Assembly (NCBI GenBank): GCA_031216915.1
Contig: CM062290.1
Location: 385,436,718-385,500,717, forward strand
Length of the DNA stretch: 64,000 nt
Direction: 5' to 3'
Origin: Pictodentalium vernedei
Lineage: Eukaryota > Mollusca > Scaphopoda > Dentaliida > Dentaliidae
Shown here: piece after piece, positions 11,147-21,456 of the stretch
Numbering within the stretch: the stretch's first letter is position 1
Layout of the letters: each line of letters starts with the position of its first letter
Program-made: the position numbers and the translations under genes
The notes under the pieces: generated by a model
Told to the model about the DNA's origin: nothing
The model's input: only the letters and a program-made list of their open reading frames with translations
Database searches by the model: none

Positions 11147-11212
11147 TTGAAGGCTTAACTTGTTACTATTCACGTTTTTAAGAACGTGAACAGTAACAAG
11201 TTAAGCCTTCAA
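11147..11212. repeat. Near-perfect 30-bp hairpin
   Basis: Arms 11147-11176 and 11183-11212 pair at 29 of 30 positions, with a 6-base loop TTTAAG. Confidence 0.92.
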
Positions 11213-11219
11213 TAAACAG

Positions 11220-12040
11220 CTGCGCCATGAGCGCATGATACACCCGTTATTAATTACAAGAGGAAACCACACAATATGAGTATACATGTGTACTTGTCAG
11301 GTTACATATACTTGCCACCAAAAAATCATGAAAATTGCTCAAAGTCCAACATGTGGAAAATTGCCTATATTTTGATGAATCAAGTCCCATAACTCTGGAA
11401 TGACAAATCGGACAGCGACACAAATCGAAAGGGAGATTCCTTCTATCAACATATACTTGCAACCAAAAAATCATGAAAATTGCTCTAAGCATTTTCAAGT
11501 TATTGTTCGACATGTGAAAAATAAAGTCCCATAACTCTGGAATGACTAATCGAATGGCGACACCAACCGAAAGGGAGCTTCCTTCCATCAATATAAACCA
11601 CCTACCAAAAAATCGTGAAAATCTCATGAAGCGTTCTCGAGTTATCATACGTGTAAAAAATCAACAATTTTCTAAGTAATAAAGTCCCATAACTCTGGAA
11701 TGACTAATCGAACAGCGACACTAAACGAAAGGGAGCTTCCCTCCATCGATATACACCACCTACCAAAAAATCACGAAAATCTCTCAAAGCGTTCTCGAGT
11801 TATCGTACGGTGTGTAAAAAATCAACAATTTTCTAAGTAAAGTCCCATAACTCTGGAATGACTAATCGAACGGCGACACTAAACGAAAGAGAGCTTCCCT
11901 CCATCAATATACACCACCTACCCAAAAATCACGAAAATCTCTCAAACGTTCTTGAGTTATCGTACGACATGTGACTGGATGGACAGACGGACGGACAGCG
12001 GTATACTATAATACGACCTGTTTTTTCAAAACGGGCGTAT
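11220..12040. repeat. Pearl-like tandem array (about 158-bp period) with microsatellite and terminal hairpin
   Basis: The unit signature GTCCCATAACTCTGGAATGA recurs at about 11384, 11526, 11685 and 11842. After the last unit come GGACAGACGGACGGACAG and a stem (ATACGACCTG/CGGGCGTAT). This order (monomers, GGAC/ACGG microsatellite, hairpin) is the pearl/Helentron pattern. Confidence 0.7.
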
Positions 12041-12305
12041 AAAAACTAAAACTATGGATAATGTTCTGGGCAAAATTCACTACTTAGCTAACAATTAAAC
12101 CTGGTCAGTTACGCAGTTAATAGGAATTGAGCCTACAGGAATGAATTTTCTAATGACAATTTTATCCAATTTGTGTTGGAAATATAACAAAGTTAGTACG
12201 AGAGATTAAAAAAAATCAAATCTTGAGACCGATTCGGGAGTGATCTTGAATCAGACCCATGTTATCGATATCAAATAAAATCTTGGAATATTTGCAGGAC
12301 ACTAC

Positions 12306-12345
12306 GCATGAATGCCAAGCTCCCCTTGAGTTTCGATCAGGTGAG
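12306..12345. repeat. Terminal hairpin of the outer pearl-like element
   Basis: GCTCCCCTTGAG...CAGGTGAGC is the same terminal stem as at 30355-30385. It marks the right end of the element that starts near 9610. Confidence 0.5.
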
Positions 12346-12594
12346 CAAAAAATTCTTGTGACTGTTCACACATATCTTTCTGCACATGTGTAAACTTCTA
12401 AGCTCATTAACACGATTATGTAATTAAATAACTTGTAATCAATCTTAAATTAAAAAATAGCTAGGAAATATGAAAAAATACCTGATTCAGTTCTAAACTT
12501 TTCCCAGCTTTCTGTTGTTCCTTCATTTTTTCAATCTGCTGCAATTTCTGGAAAAAACAAGCTTAAATGCATTAGATATTATAAAGTGTGTAGC
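12346..12594. other. Intergenic, no gene seen
   Basis: AT-rich sequence without recognised coding or repeat signal. Confidence 0.4.
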
Positions 12595-12606
12595 AAATGT
12601 CAGTTA

Positions 12607-12986
12607 TTATTATTATTATTATTACTTACTGGGGTTTAAGGTCACATACTTATGCACAATGGCTAATCGTGACCGTGACAGTTTTACGGGTGGAGGAAGC
12701 CGGAGTACCCGGAGAGAACCACCGAGCAACGACGAGCAACTGTCAGCTCTCCAACATCGTAACTCTGAACTCTGCACCGCAGCACAGGCAGGGTTAGATT
12801 GGTTGAAGACATGCGCACCAGCGATGTGCAGTACGCCCTAGTACACAGCGTCATCGTGCCCCCATGTAGGCAATCGGGGTGAAGTGTCTTGCCCAAGGAC
12901 ACAACGCGGTTGCCGCAGGTGGGATTCGAACCGAGGACCTCTCGGCTTGCAGCCTGCACCTCTACCAACTGAGCCACCGCGCCCCC
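12607..12986 (-). mobile_element. tRNA-derived SINE, full length, with 12-bp target-site duplication
   Basis: Same family as 3702-4068. On the minus strand it has an A-box-like TGGCTCAGTTGGTAGAG, B box GGTTCGAATCC, core GTGTCCTTGGGCAAGAC and a 3' tail of (TAA)n, seen as ATTATTATTATT at the plus-strand left end. Perfect duplications AAATGTCAGTTA flank it at 12595-12606 and 12987-12998. It is very similar to the first copy, so this family was recently mobile. Confidence 0.9.
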
Positions 12987-13072
12987 AAATGTCAGTTAAA
13001 TGCTGATTTCTCACATAATAAAAAAAATCTATACACAATTTATGACAAACAAATCCATATTTATTTACTTAT

Positions 13073-13566
13073 TTTTAGGGGCTTAATGACACTTATGGAA
13101 ACCAAGATCACCCGGAACAGTTTTATTTGAGGAGGAAGCCAGATTACTCCTGGAGAACCATCAAGCAATGGCAAGCAACTGTCAACCTTCCCAACATACT
13201 AACTCTGCACAAGCAGGGTTTTTTTTTATTGGTGTTCAACAATGCTTTTGACAGCCAGGATCACCTAAAATCAGACAGTTTTACAGATGGAGGAAGCCTG
13301 AGAACCCGGAGAGAACCACCAAGCAGTGCCGAGCAACTGTCAGACTCCCCAACAATCCTACTCCGCACAAGCATGGTTAGCAATGGTTGAAGACAGGTGC
13401 ACCATCGACATGCAGTAAACATTAGTACACAGCAGCAACATGCCCCCACATGGGTAATCAGGATTACGTTCTTGCCTAAGAACACAATGATGTTACTGCT
13501 GGTCATGATCGAGCTGTGGACTTTTTGGTTTGAAGTTCAATGCTCTAACCACTGAGTGACCGCACA
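13073..13566 (-). repeat. Two decayed SINE copies in tandem (one nested or adjacent)
   Basis: At 13075-13210, diverged blocks TCACCCGGAACAGTTTTATT and GAGGAAGCC. At 13228-13566, the better copy with GACAGTTTTACAGATGGAGG, GAGAACCACCAAGCA and a degraded tRNA-like end (CACTGAGTGACCGCAC). Their substitutions exceed those in the copies at 3702 and 12607. Confidence 0.6.
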
Positions 13567-13619
13567 CCAATCAGATATAATAAAATATGAAGCAAAAAGT
13601 CAGTTAAACTTTGATTTAT

Positions 13620-14078
13620 CCCTAATAGAAACTAGACATGTTCGTAAGCACAGCTAACGAAATACCCCCGCAATGTGCAGGCCAATCCAAAATAAAGATT
13701 ACTATCAAGTCGATTTTTAAAAATATGTTAGCACATTGTATGGGTGCTTCATTTTAATACTTAGAAAAGGTAAGAAAAATAAAGTGTCACCATATGGTGA
13801 CAAAAAAGATACCCCCGCTTATTTAACAATACAAGCCTGACTCTAGTGATAAGTTTTTGGGTATACAAATTCTAAGTCCATAAAGGGCAATGACTCTGGC
13901 AATAAAATCTTGAATGACACCTGCATTTCACTGTGGGTATACAGCAACAGGATACACTTGCATACCAAATATCAAGTCACTCAACCAAGTACTTTACAAG
14001 TTATTCATGACTGAATTTTGGGGATGGATGGACAGATGGACAAAATGAATCCTATGTACCCCCACTGGGGGTATAAAA
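13620..14078. repeat. Pearl-like element without a clear array, with terminal hairpin
   Basis: Begins near AATACCCCCGC (13660 and again 13810). It ends with GGATGGACAGATGGACAAAA and the perfect stem TACCCCC-ACT-GGGGGTA at about 14056-14072, followed by AAAAAT. It lacks an obvious monomer array. Confidence 0.5.
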
Positions 14079-14101
14079 ATCTACATCGCATCCATGACCA
14101 A

Positions 14102-14157
14102 TTTATTTATTGGTGTTTAAGGTCACATATTTATGCACAACAGCTAATCATGACCGT
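14102..14157 (-). mobile_element. 5'-truncated SINE: about 56 bp of 3' tail with perfect 14-bp target duplication
   Basis: Only the SINE 3' tail (TTATTGGTGTTTAAGGTCAC...) is present. Identical direct repeats GCATCCATGACCAA lie at 14088-14101 and 14158-14171. Truncation at the 5' side with an intact tail and target duplication is the signature of target-primed reverse transcription. Confidence 0.88.
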
Positions 14158-14171
14158 GCATCCATGACCAA

Positions 14172-14860
14172 ACAAATCCTGAACAAATTTCTTCTACTTC
14201 TTTCTGAATATTAACCCGAACTTAACTGGAATCGCAGACAACCCTTGCCCAAAACGTTTCTTGAATTATTGAAATGTCATTTTTACTTTGACAATATAGT
14301 TTACGACCACTCACTGGGACAAGCTCAAAGAGCTTGTTCCAATAAGGGGCCATAAACTATGTTTTTGAGATAACTAGAGTGATGTCACGCATGCAGCCCA
14401 ACTGTCCCAGCAATGGCAATGCTTAGACACAATGAATTTTTAACCACAAACTTTTAAGCAAAAATATAAAAATGCATTTTTGACAAAAGAAAAAAAAAGT
14501 GCCTAATTGGCGCACCGGGAGAGGGGGGGGGGGGGGGGGGGGGGTGGGAGGGGGCTATGTGAGTTTTAAAAAAAGTTACGCATGTAGTGACTGTAAATAG
14601 TTAACTAGAGTGATGTCACGCATGCAGCCCGACTGTCCCGGGAATGGCAATGCTTAAGACGCAAAATAGTCGGAGCCATTTTTTTTCAACAGTTTACCTA
14701 ACGAATCTGCCATATCTGCACTTGTGATATACAAAATTTGCTATTCAAATTTTATTTTTCATTTCTCTACTTCAAAACATACCTCATGACCTATTAATGG
14801 AACAAACTTGATGACCTTGTTCCAATAAGGAGTAATAAGGCATGGTTAGAAGTAAATAAA
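14172..14860. repeat. Degraded MITE and poly-G module region
   Basis: Palindromic MITE centres occur at about 14310-14345 and 14790-14830 (GGAACAAGCT/AGCTTGTTCC type). A 22-base G run lies at 14523-14544 within the module AAAAGTGCCTAATTGGC, which recurs at 31000-31180. GTGATGTCACGCATGCAGCC is repeated at about 14371 and 14611. Confidence 0.5.
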
Positions 14861-14863
14861 CAA

Positions 14864-16395
14864 GAGGCTCCAAGGGGCCTGAGGGCGCTCACCTGATATG
14901 GTAGCCTAAATATCAACCCAGAGAATTGATTTCAACAATTTGCATCTGCTCCTCCTATGAAAAGCTTATACCAAATATCCAAAGATTCCCACAGGGAGCC
15001 CATATATGAACCCAGGGACTTGGCTTTGACAAACTTGAATCTCACCCCCTAAGGATGCTGCACACCAAATATCAAAACATTCCGACTGCTGAATCTGAAG
15101 AAGATTTTTAAAGAAAATTCCTCATTTTGAACTAAGTTACAATTCGAGCTCCCACAGTGAGTCCAAATATGGACCTAGGGACATGGCTTGAACAAACTTG
15201 AATCTCACCCCCTAAGGATGCTGCATACCAAATATCAAAACATTCCGACTGATGGATCTGAAGAAGAAGATTTTTAAAGAAAATTCCTCATTTTGAACTA
15301 AGTTAACATTCGGGCTCCCACAGTGAGTCCAAATATGGACTTAGGGACATGGCTTGAACAACCGTAAATCCCACCCCCCTAAAGATGCTGCATACCAAAT
15401 ATCAAAACATTCCGACTGCTGGATCTGAAGAAGATTTTTAAAGAAAATTCCTCATTTTGAACTAAGTTTACATTCGGGCTACCATATTGAGCCCAAATAT
15501 GAACCCAGGGACTTGGCTTGAACAAACTTGAATCTCACCCCCCTAAGCATGGTGCATACCCAATATCAAAAGATACTGAGCCCAAATATAAACCCAGGGG
15601 GCCGATTTGAACAAACTTGAATCAGATCCACCCCACAATGTTGCATACCAAATATCAAAAGATTCCGCCTGCTGGATCTGGAGAAGATTTTTTAAGAAAT
15701 TTGCCTGAAATGCACTAAGTTCGAATTCGGGCTTCTATAGTGAGCCCAAATACGAATCCAGGAGGCCGATTTGAACAAACTTCAATCAGATCCACCCCAC
15801 AATGTTGCATACCAAATATCAAAAGATTCTGCCTGCTGGATCTGGAGAAGAAGATTTTTGAAGAAATTTGCCTGAAATGCACTAAGTTCGAATTAGAGCT
15901 TCTATAGTGAGCCCAAATATGAATCTAGAGAGCCGATTTGTACAAACTTGAATCAGATCCACCCCACAATGTTGCATACCAAATATCAAAAGATTCTGCC
16001 TGCTGGATCTGGAGAAGAAGATTTTTGAAGAAATTTGCCTGAAATGCACTAAGTTCGAATTAGAGCTTCTATAGTGAGCCCAAATATGAATCTAGAGAGC
16101 CGATTTGAACAAACTTGAATCAGATCCACCCCACAATGTTGCATACCAAATATCAAAAGATTCTGCCTGCTGGATCTGGAGAAGAAGAGTTTTGAAGAAA
16201 TTTGCCTGAAATGCACTAAGTTCGAATTCGGGCTTCTATAGTGAGCCCAAATATGAATCCAGGGGGCCGATTTGAATGAACTTGAATCAGATCCACCCAC
16301 AATGTTGCATACCAAATATGAAAAGATTCTGCCTGCTGGATCTGGAGAAGAAGATTTTTGAAGAAATTTGCCTGAAATGCACAAAGTTCGAATTC
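14864..16395. repeat. Pearl-like tandem array, about 178-bp monomers (left part of an element interrupted by A1)
   Basis: Starts with AAGAGGCTCCAAGGGGCCTG and GCGCTCACCTGA. Roughly eight to nine head-to-tail units follow with AACAAACTTGAATC, GCATACCAAATATCAAAA and GAGCCCAAATATGAA. The units near 15600-16390 are almost identical, indicating recent local amplification. The array stops inside a unit at about 16395 where DIRS copy A1 begins; the same repeat class resumes at 29992. Confidence 0.8.
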
Positions 16396-16724
16396 ATCAT
16401 TTAAAAGTGTCCGAGTATTGTATATTAAAGCCCGTTTGACACTTGACATATACATATGCTTCACACCGAGCTACACTTTAAAAATAAGACATGAATGAAA
16501 TTAAACATTAATATTACACTTTAAAACCATCCCGGAAGCGACTCAGAAATACTGTCTTGGAGGAGGCATTCCCTTGCTTTTCACTATAAAGCAGGTGACC
16601 TAAGGGAACACCCGCCCCCCCCCCCCCTTCCCCTTGCCCTGGGTCAAATAGCCCAGAGCGAAGAGGGCAGTCGGACGGAGTCACTGCCGGAACAGAAAGC
16701 CTGCATAACTATAGTTGCAACTGT

Positions 16725-19613
16725 TTAGTGGACGACATTCTGAGCAACAGATAACGGACCTAAACAATGCAGGTCTCCAGAAATGGACTCAATATTTCTG
16801 AGATAAAAATTAGTAAATGTGGAAGGCTGAGACCAATAGGCAGCCTTCATTAAATCTGTAATAGCAACACTATTAGCATAAGCCCAGGAAGTAGAAAGAG
16901 CTCTTACTTCATGAGCAGAAATCTTAAGCACAGACTGCTGAGAAGAAGATAAATCTTCATACGCAGTACGGATAGTTAACTGAATCCATCTAGCAATAGA
17001 ATGGACTGAAATGTCCTTTCTATTAGGCATCAAAGACAGAAAGAAACGTTTCCGTCCCTTTCTGATGAACTGAGATCTCTGTTTATAGATACGTAGTGCT
17101 CTAACAGGACAGAGTAAAGGCCTACGCCCGTCTGAAGACGGAAGAGCCTTAATAACAATAGGTTCCGGATATTTATTAGGAGCCTGATTCTTAGCTAAAA
17201 AACCGACATTAGTAGTGAAGGTGATAGTGTTCCCAACACTACGATAATGAGAATCATCCACCGATAGTGCATGAAGCTCACTGACTCTTCTGGCAGAAGA
17301 GAAAGCTAAGAGAAAAGCTGTCTTATAAGATAAGAATTTGAAATCTACTGTCCCAAGAGGTTCAAATGGCTTTTCCTTCAATTTAAGGAGAACCCAAGCT
17401 AAATTCCACTTAGGAATTAATCTAAGAGTTCTGGGTCTATTTATCGAAAAGTTTCTAACCAATTTCGATAAAGAGACATTAGATCCAATTTGTAAACTAT
17501 CATGATGTGCATAGGTATCAGATAACATAGATCTATAACCCTTTATAGTAACAGGCTGCAGTTTGATTTCGTCAAACAAGTATACTAGAAAGTTAGCAAT
17601 GTCTGGTATAGAGGGATCAAATATATCTACAGAATGATCCCTACACCAACGACGGAAAACCTTCCACTTAGCCGCATAGTTTAGCGAAGAGGAGGTCCTC
17701 CTACAGTTAGAAATCGCGTCCACTGCTCGTCCTGTAAAGTGCTTGCCATGCAAGAAGGACCGCACAACGGAAAAACGTGAAGGTTGAGACCTTGCGGGTT
17801 GTGATGGAGTTGGCGCGATTTCCCCTGCCAAAGAAGATCCTCTCGTGGAGGAAGCTTCCGCGGTAGGTCCCACAACAGACACCTGAGTAGATTTATCCAC
17901 GGTCTCTGTGGCGACAGAGATGCTACCAACAGAATCTTGCATTGAGATTGTTTTATCTTTAGCAATACTTGTTGAATTAACGGCGCTGGAGGATACGCAT
18001 ATCCTATCATTCCGTCCCAAGGGATCGACAGAGCGTCTACTGCAAATGCTCTTGGATCCGGACACGGGGACACATACGTCTGCAACTGATTGTTGAGATG
18101 TGTCGCAAATAAGTCTATCATTGGCCGTTCCCATTGGTAGCAAATCTGATTGAATACTTGTTTGTTGAGAGTCCACTCCGACGGCAACAAGCGACCCTTC
18201 TGTGAAAGGGAGTCTGCTAGCACATTCAGACGACCCGGTATGTGACGGACCGAAAGAAGAACGTGATGTTCTAGAGCAAACAGAAGGATTCTTTCCGTTA
18301 GATTGAACAACGGAACTGAATGAGTGCCTCCCTGATTCCGTATATACGCCACTACTGTCGTATTGTCGGATAGGATTTGGACATGAGCATCGTGAATAAT
18401 GTCCATCCAGTGATGTAATGCAAGCCAAATTGACATCATTTCCTTGATGTTTATGTGCTTGCACAGGAATTGCGGATCCCAAAGACCCTGGCATCTCGAA
18501 TCCGTTGGGATTAATGATGCACCCCAACCTGTTTGACTGGCATCCGTCATAATGGTAAAACTCGGATCCGGCAACTGCAGCGGAACTCCTTGAGTTAACC
18601 ACTGAATGTTTGCCCAAGTCTGAATCTCTTGTTTCACTTGATCTGACAAGAGAACGTCTACATCGAGCGAATGAATTTTCACACTCCAATTCTGAGTCAG
18701 GAAAATTTGAAGAGGCCGCGTGCGTAGCCGTCCCATCGGAATGAGATCCGCGGCGGCTCCGCACAGACCTATCAGTCTCATAAATTCTCTCGCCGTGACT
18801 TTGTCTGTATTCAGACAATAGCGAGCGTAACAACTGACTAATTTCGCTCTGGTTAACGGCAGACGAACGAGATTGTTGTGCGTCTCGAAGCTCATTCCCA
18901 GATGAGTGAATGACTTGGACGGCACCAGATCCGACTTCTCCTCGTTTACTATGAAACCGAGACGTCGGAGCAATAGAAGAAGACTCTGAACATCGTTCTG
19001 AAGCGTTAACTCGTTGCCGTACCTCTGAAGAATGTCGTCCAGGTAGGCCGACGTTACCGCAGACGAATGAGCTCGGAAGTAGATCATTACCGAGTTCATT
19101 ACCCGAGTGAAAGCCCAGGGTGCTAGATTCAATCCGAAGCACATGGCCCGGAACTGATACACCACTCCTAGGACTGCGAAGCGTAGATACTTTCGGAATG
19201 TCGGATGTACCATGACGTGAAAGTACGCATCTTTGAGATCTATGCTCGTTGCATAATCGTTCACCCGAATACTCGCTCTGACCGATCAAATCGTCTCCAT
19301 ATAAAACTTCGGAGCGACGATCAGCTTGTTTATCCAGCTCAAATCTATGACTGGACGGAACGAGCCGTCTGGTTTCGGAACCAGAAACAGATGGCTGTAG
19401 AATCCCAGCGATTCCTGGTTTTCTACGACCTCTACCGCGTTCTTCATTAAAAGAGACTGCACCTCTGATAGCAGAGCGTCTCTTTTCTGAGGATTTGACG
19501 GAAGATGAGTCCACTTTGGACTTCGAGTTAATGGAGGCTTTCGTTTGAAGGATATCTTTAGACCTTCCGAAGTCACTCCTCTCACCCACGGGTCGTCCGT
19601 AATCGACGCCCAC
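16725..19613 (-). CDS. Tyrosine recombinase frame (DIRS ORF3), copy A1
   Basis: Open frame of 962 codons, the same length as in A2. The C-terminal ~340 residues are the tyrosine recombinase, with R in the ARRVSELHALS box, HEVR and the terminal YLRNI. It would join the circular cDNA to the target without target duplication. The upstream ~640 codons overlap the RT/RNase H frame and are Ser/Arg-rich without a recognised domain, so the real translation start is uncertain. The frame remains intact although other parts of A1 are dead. Confidence 0.82.
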   Translation of the reverse strand: MGVDYGRPVGERSDFGRSKDILQTKASINSKSKVDSSSVKSSEKRRSAIRGAVSFNEERGRGRRKPGIAGILQPSVSGSETRRLVPSSHRFELDKQADRRSEVLYGDDLIGQSEYSGERLCNEHRSQRCVLSRHGTSDIPKVSTLRSPRSGVSVPGHVLRIESSTLGFHSGNELGNDLLPSSFVCGNVGLPGRHSSEVRQRVNASERCSESSSIAPTSRFHSKRGEVGSGAVQVIHSSGNELRDAQQSRSSAVNQSEISQLLRSLLSEYRQSHGERIYETDRSVRSRRGSHSDGTATHAASSNFPDSELECENSFARCRRSLVRSSETRDSDLGKHSVVNSRSSAAVAGSEFYHYDGCQSNRLGCIINPNGFEMPGSLGSAIPVQAHKHQGNDVNLACITSLDGHYSRCSCPNPIRQYDSSGVYTESGRHSFSSVVQSNGKNPSVCSRTSRSSFGPSHTGSSECASRLPFTEGSLVAVGVDSQQTSIQSDLLPMGTANDRLICDTSQQSVADVCVPVSGSKSICSRRSVDPLGRNDRICVSSSAVNSTSIAKDKTISMQDSVGSISVATETVDKSTQVSVVGPTAEASSTRGSSLAGEIAPTPSQPARSQPSRFSVVRSFLHGKHFTGRAVDAISNCRRTSSSLNYAAKWKVFRRWCRDHSVDIFDPSIPDIANFLVYLFDEIKLQPVTIKGYRSMLSDTYAHHDSLQIGSNVSLSKLVRNFSINRPRTLRLIPKWNLAWVLLKLKEKPFEPLGTVDFKFLSYKTAFLLAFSSARRVSELHALSVDDSHYRSVGNTITFTTNVGFLAKNQAPNKYPEPIVIKALPSSDGRRPLLCPVRALRIYKQRSQFIRKGRKRFFLSLMPNRKDISVHSIARWIQLTIRTAYEDLSSSQQSVLKISAHEVRALSTSWAYANSVAITDLMKAAYWSQPSTFTNFYLRNIESISGDLHCLGPLSVAQNVVH

Positions 19614-19996
19614 TCTTGAGAAAAACTCGACAACCTTCCGCCAACCGGAACGCGATAGAGGTTTAAGCCATCACCTCCTGGATCTGCGAGGCCTGCGGTA
19701 GGAGAAACCACGTCTTCCACGACCCGCACCTCGCCTCGTCGACCTCGGGGCGTCCGACCGATTGTCCCGGCCTGAAGGACGTCCCGAACGAGAGTCACTA
19801 TCCTGACGGTCTCTCGAATAAGAGCTAGAGGACGCACCGGAACCTCTATAGGAACCTCTCTTGGGCGCATAAGACCCAGAAGTGCCCGCCTTATTCGTGT
19901 CTGCTGTATCCGACCTTTTAGGAGCGGATCTAAACAACAGAGAATCACTAGCTTTCTTTTTAATATTATCATAAATAGCGGAAAGCTTGCCGTCAA
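17681..19996 (-). pseudogene. Reverse transcriptase/RNase H frame, copy A1, interrupted by one nonsense codon
   Basis: The frame reads as two pieces, 19996-19286 and 19264-17681. At 19286-19288 the codon is TGA where A2 has CGA (Arg) at the matching site, a single C-to-T change in a CpG just after METI and before RT motif A. Everything downstream, including YLDD, the RNase H motifs and the DIRS-typical C-terminal region, is still open. The copy cannot make full-length RT without readthrough. The change looks like CpG-deamination decay. Confidence 0.88.
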
Positions 19997-20563
19997 AGAG
20001 AAGATCTCCTGAGACCGAAGCGACTCTAAGAGAGTTCTTCACCTTAGAATCCACTAGTGTGGATGTAGCCAGGGCTGCGTCACGTCTAACCAACTCCAGA
20101 TTTGCCACTGAAAGGGCAGAGTTACACGTGGAATAAGCTACTGCCCTTGAAAGAAGTCTTAAGGAGGATTGTATATCCTGAAACTCTTCCCCTTGAAGAC
20201 GCAGTGATAACGCCTTAGTAAGGTGATCTGCGTAAGATAAGGCATCTAAATTGGCTCTGTTAGACGCAATAGCTGTTTCCAACACCGAGGTTGGAATAGA
20301 AGCTGACGACGGTAATGATAGCTCTAAGTCTTCCGCCTCGTCGTCCATACGCAGAGGAACTCTCGGTATACCCTGACCTGCCGTGTCGAATTTATTCCTT
20401 GCATTAATGAAAGGCAGGTTGAGAGTATTTGCGGACAAGAAACTTGCTTTCCCCGTCCTGGAAGCAAGTTTAAAAATAGCGTCGTTCAATAATTCAAATG
20501 TTCTTGCAACATTATTGGACTGCGACGGAAACTCGGGAGCGATGTCCCTGAACCGCTCAAAAA
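19671..20563 (-). pseudogene. ORF1 C-terminal half, copy A1 (separated by A2 insertion)
   Basis: Continues the ORF1 of 27692-28901. It contains the conserved region (LELSLPSSASIPTSVLETA...) and the basic Ser/Arg-rich C-terminus ending RRPRRSRR. The frame is open up to the A2 junction at 20563/20564. The two halves would align exactly if A2 were removed, so A1 ORF1 was intact when A2 inserted. Confidence 0.9.
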
Positions 20564-20791
20564 GTTAAAAAATTTATAGTAATTTATATATTTTTTATAC
20601 TTACCAATGACCCAGACTTAGCTGGTGCTAACTCCACAAAAACCAGGGCCAAACACAAATTTTGCCCCCCAATCCCCAAAATTTGCATCCAAAACAAAAA
20701 GAAATCATGTCCTAAAGGACCTCCATAGTACGACTCTACTGCGCATGCGCAGTGACGCAGTCGTCCCGAAATTGGCGCCAAATATCATTCT
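20564..20791 (-). repeat. 3' inverted terminal repeat of A2
   Basis: Reverse complement of 27490-27691, except that this end carries about 26 extra outer bases (GTTAAAAAATTTATAG...). Such unequal ends are typical of DIRS elements. It contains ACTGCGCATGCGCAGT (20738-20753) and a GGCGCC palindrome. Confidence 0.93.
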
Positions 20792-20865
20792 TACTGGCAG
20801 TGCCTGGTCAGCGCTATGTACTCAGCGGGGAGGCAAGAGTTCCCAACTCAGGGAGGGCCATCCCC

Positions 20866-20947
20866 GTCTGGGTCATTGGTAAGTATAAAAAATATATAAA
20901 TTACTATAAATTTTTTAACATTTTTATACTGTACCAATGACCCAGAC
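20866..20947 (-). repeat. Internal complementary region (ICR) of A2
   Basis: 82 bp made of two blocks. 20866-20919 is the exact reverse complement of the element's first 54 bp (20564-20617). 20920-20947 is the reverse complement of its last 28 bp (27664-27691). Placed head to tail they are the complement of the expected circle junction (AAAAAT joined to GTTAAA). In DIRS-1 a region of this kind is proposed to template completion and joining of the cDNA ends. It lies next to the 3' repeat, as in DIRS-1. Confidence 0.95.
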
Positions 20948-21444
20948 TTAGCTGAATAGTAAACAGGCTGGAGGGCCTAGGACATAGAGGAAAATCCAAT
21001 AAGCTCAATTATAAAATAAAGAGATAACCCCTTAAGGAGAAAAGGAGTATTAGGCTTTACATGTATCTTTCTTATTTAATATTTAAATTAGAAAGATACA
21101 CTACCCTTAATAATTGAGCACAATAACATTCATGTTCTCTATTAATATCCAGTATAACCTTTATACTAATTATTATTAAAACAAGCCAATAAATAAAGTA
21201 GTCCAGAGAATTGAGACTCTTTATAATCATTTAAAAGTGTCCGAGTATTGTATATTAAAGCCCGTTTGACACTTGACATATACAAATGCTTCACACCGAG
21301 CTACACTTTAAAAATAAGACATGAATGAAATTAAACATTAATATTACACTTTAAAACCATCCCGGAAGCGACTCAGAAATACTGTCTTGGAGGAGGCATT
21401 CCCTTGCTTTTCACTATAAAGCAGGTGACCTAAGGGAACACCCG

Positions 21445-21456
21445 CCCCCCCCCCCC
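21445..21456. repeat. C-homopolymer in the DIRS 3' region (A2)
   Basis: 12 C after CACCCG. The same tract is 13 in A1 (16615-16627), 16 in B1, 13 in B2, 16 in B3 and 13 in B4. It is a length-variable run (poly-G in the element RNA) just downstream of the recombinase stop. Confidence 0.85.

Larger units (their letters stand above)
10897..12305. mobile_element. hAT-like non-autonomous element with 8-bp near-perfect target duplication
   Basis: Flanked by GCGTGAAT (10889-10896) and GCATGAAT (12306-12313). The termini are related inverted repeats: AGGGATCTGCGAATC at the left and, reversed, GTAGTGTCCTGCAAATATTC at the right. Subterminal GAATCGAAT motifs occur on both sides. An 8-bp duplication and CTGCAAATA-type ends fit hAT elements. 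No transposase is present; the inside is a hairpin plus a tandem array. Confidence 0.5.
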
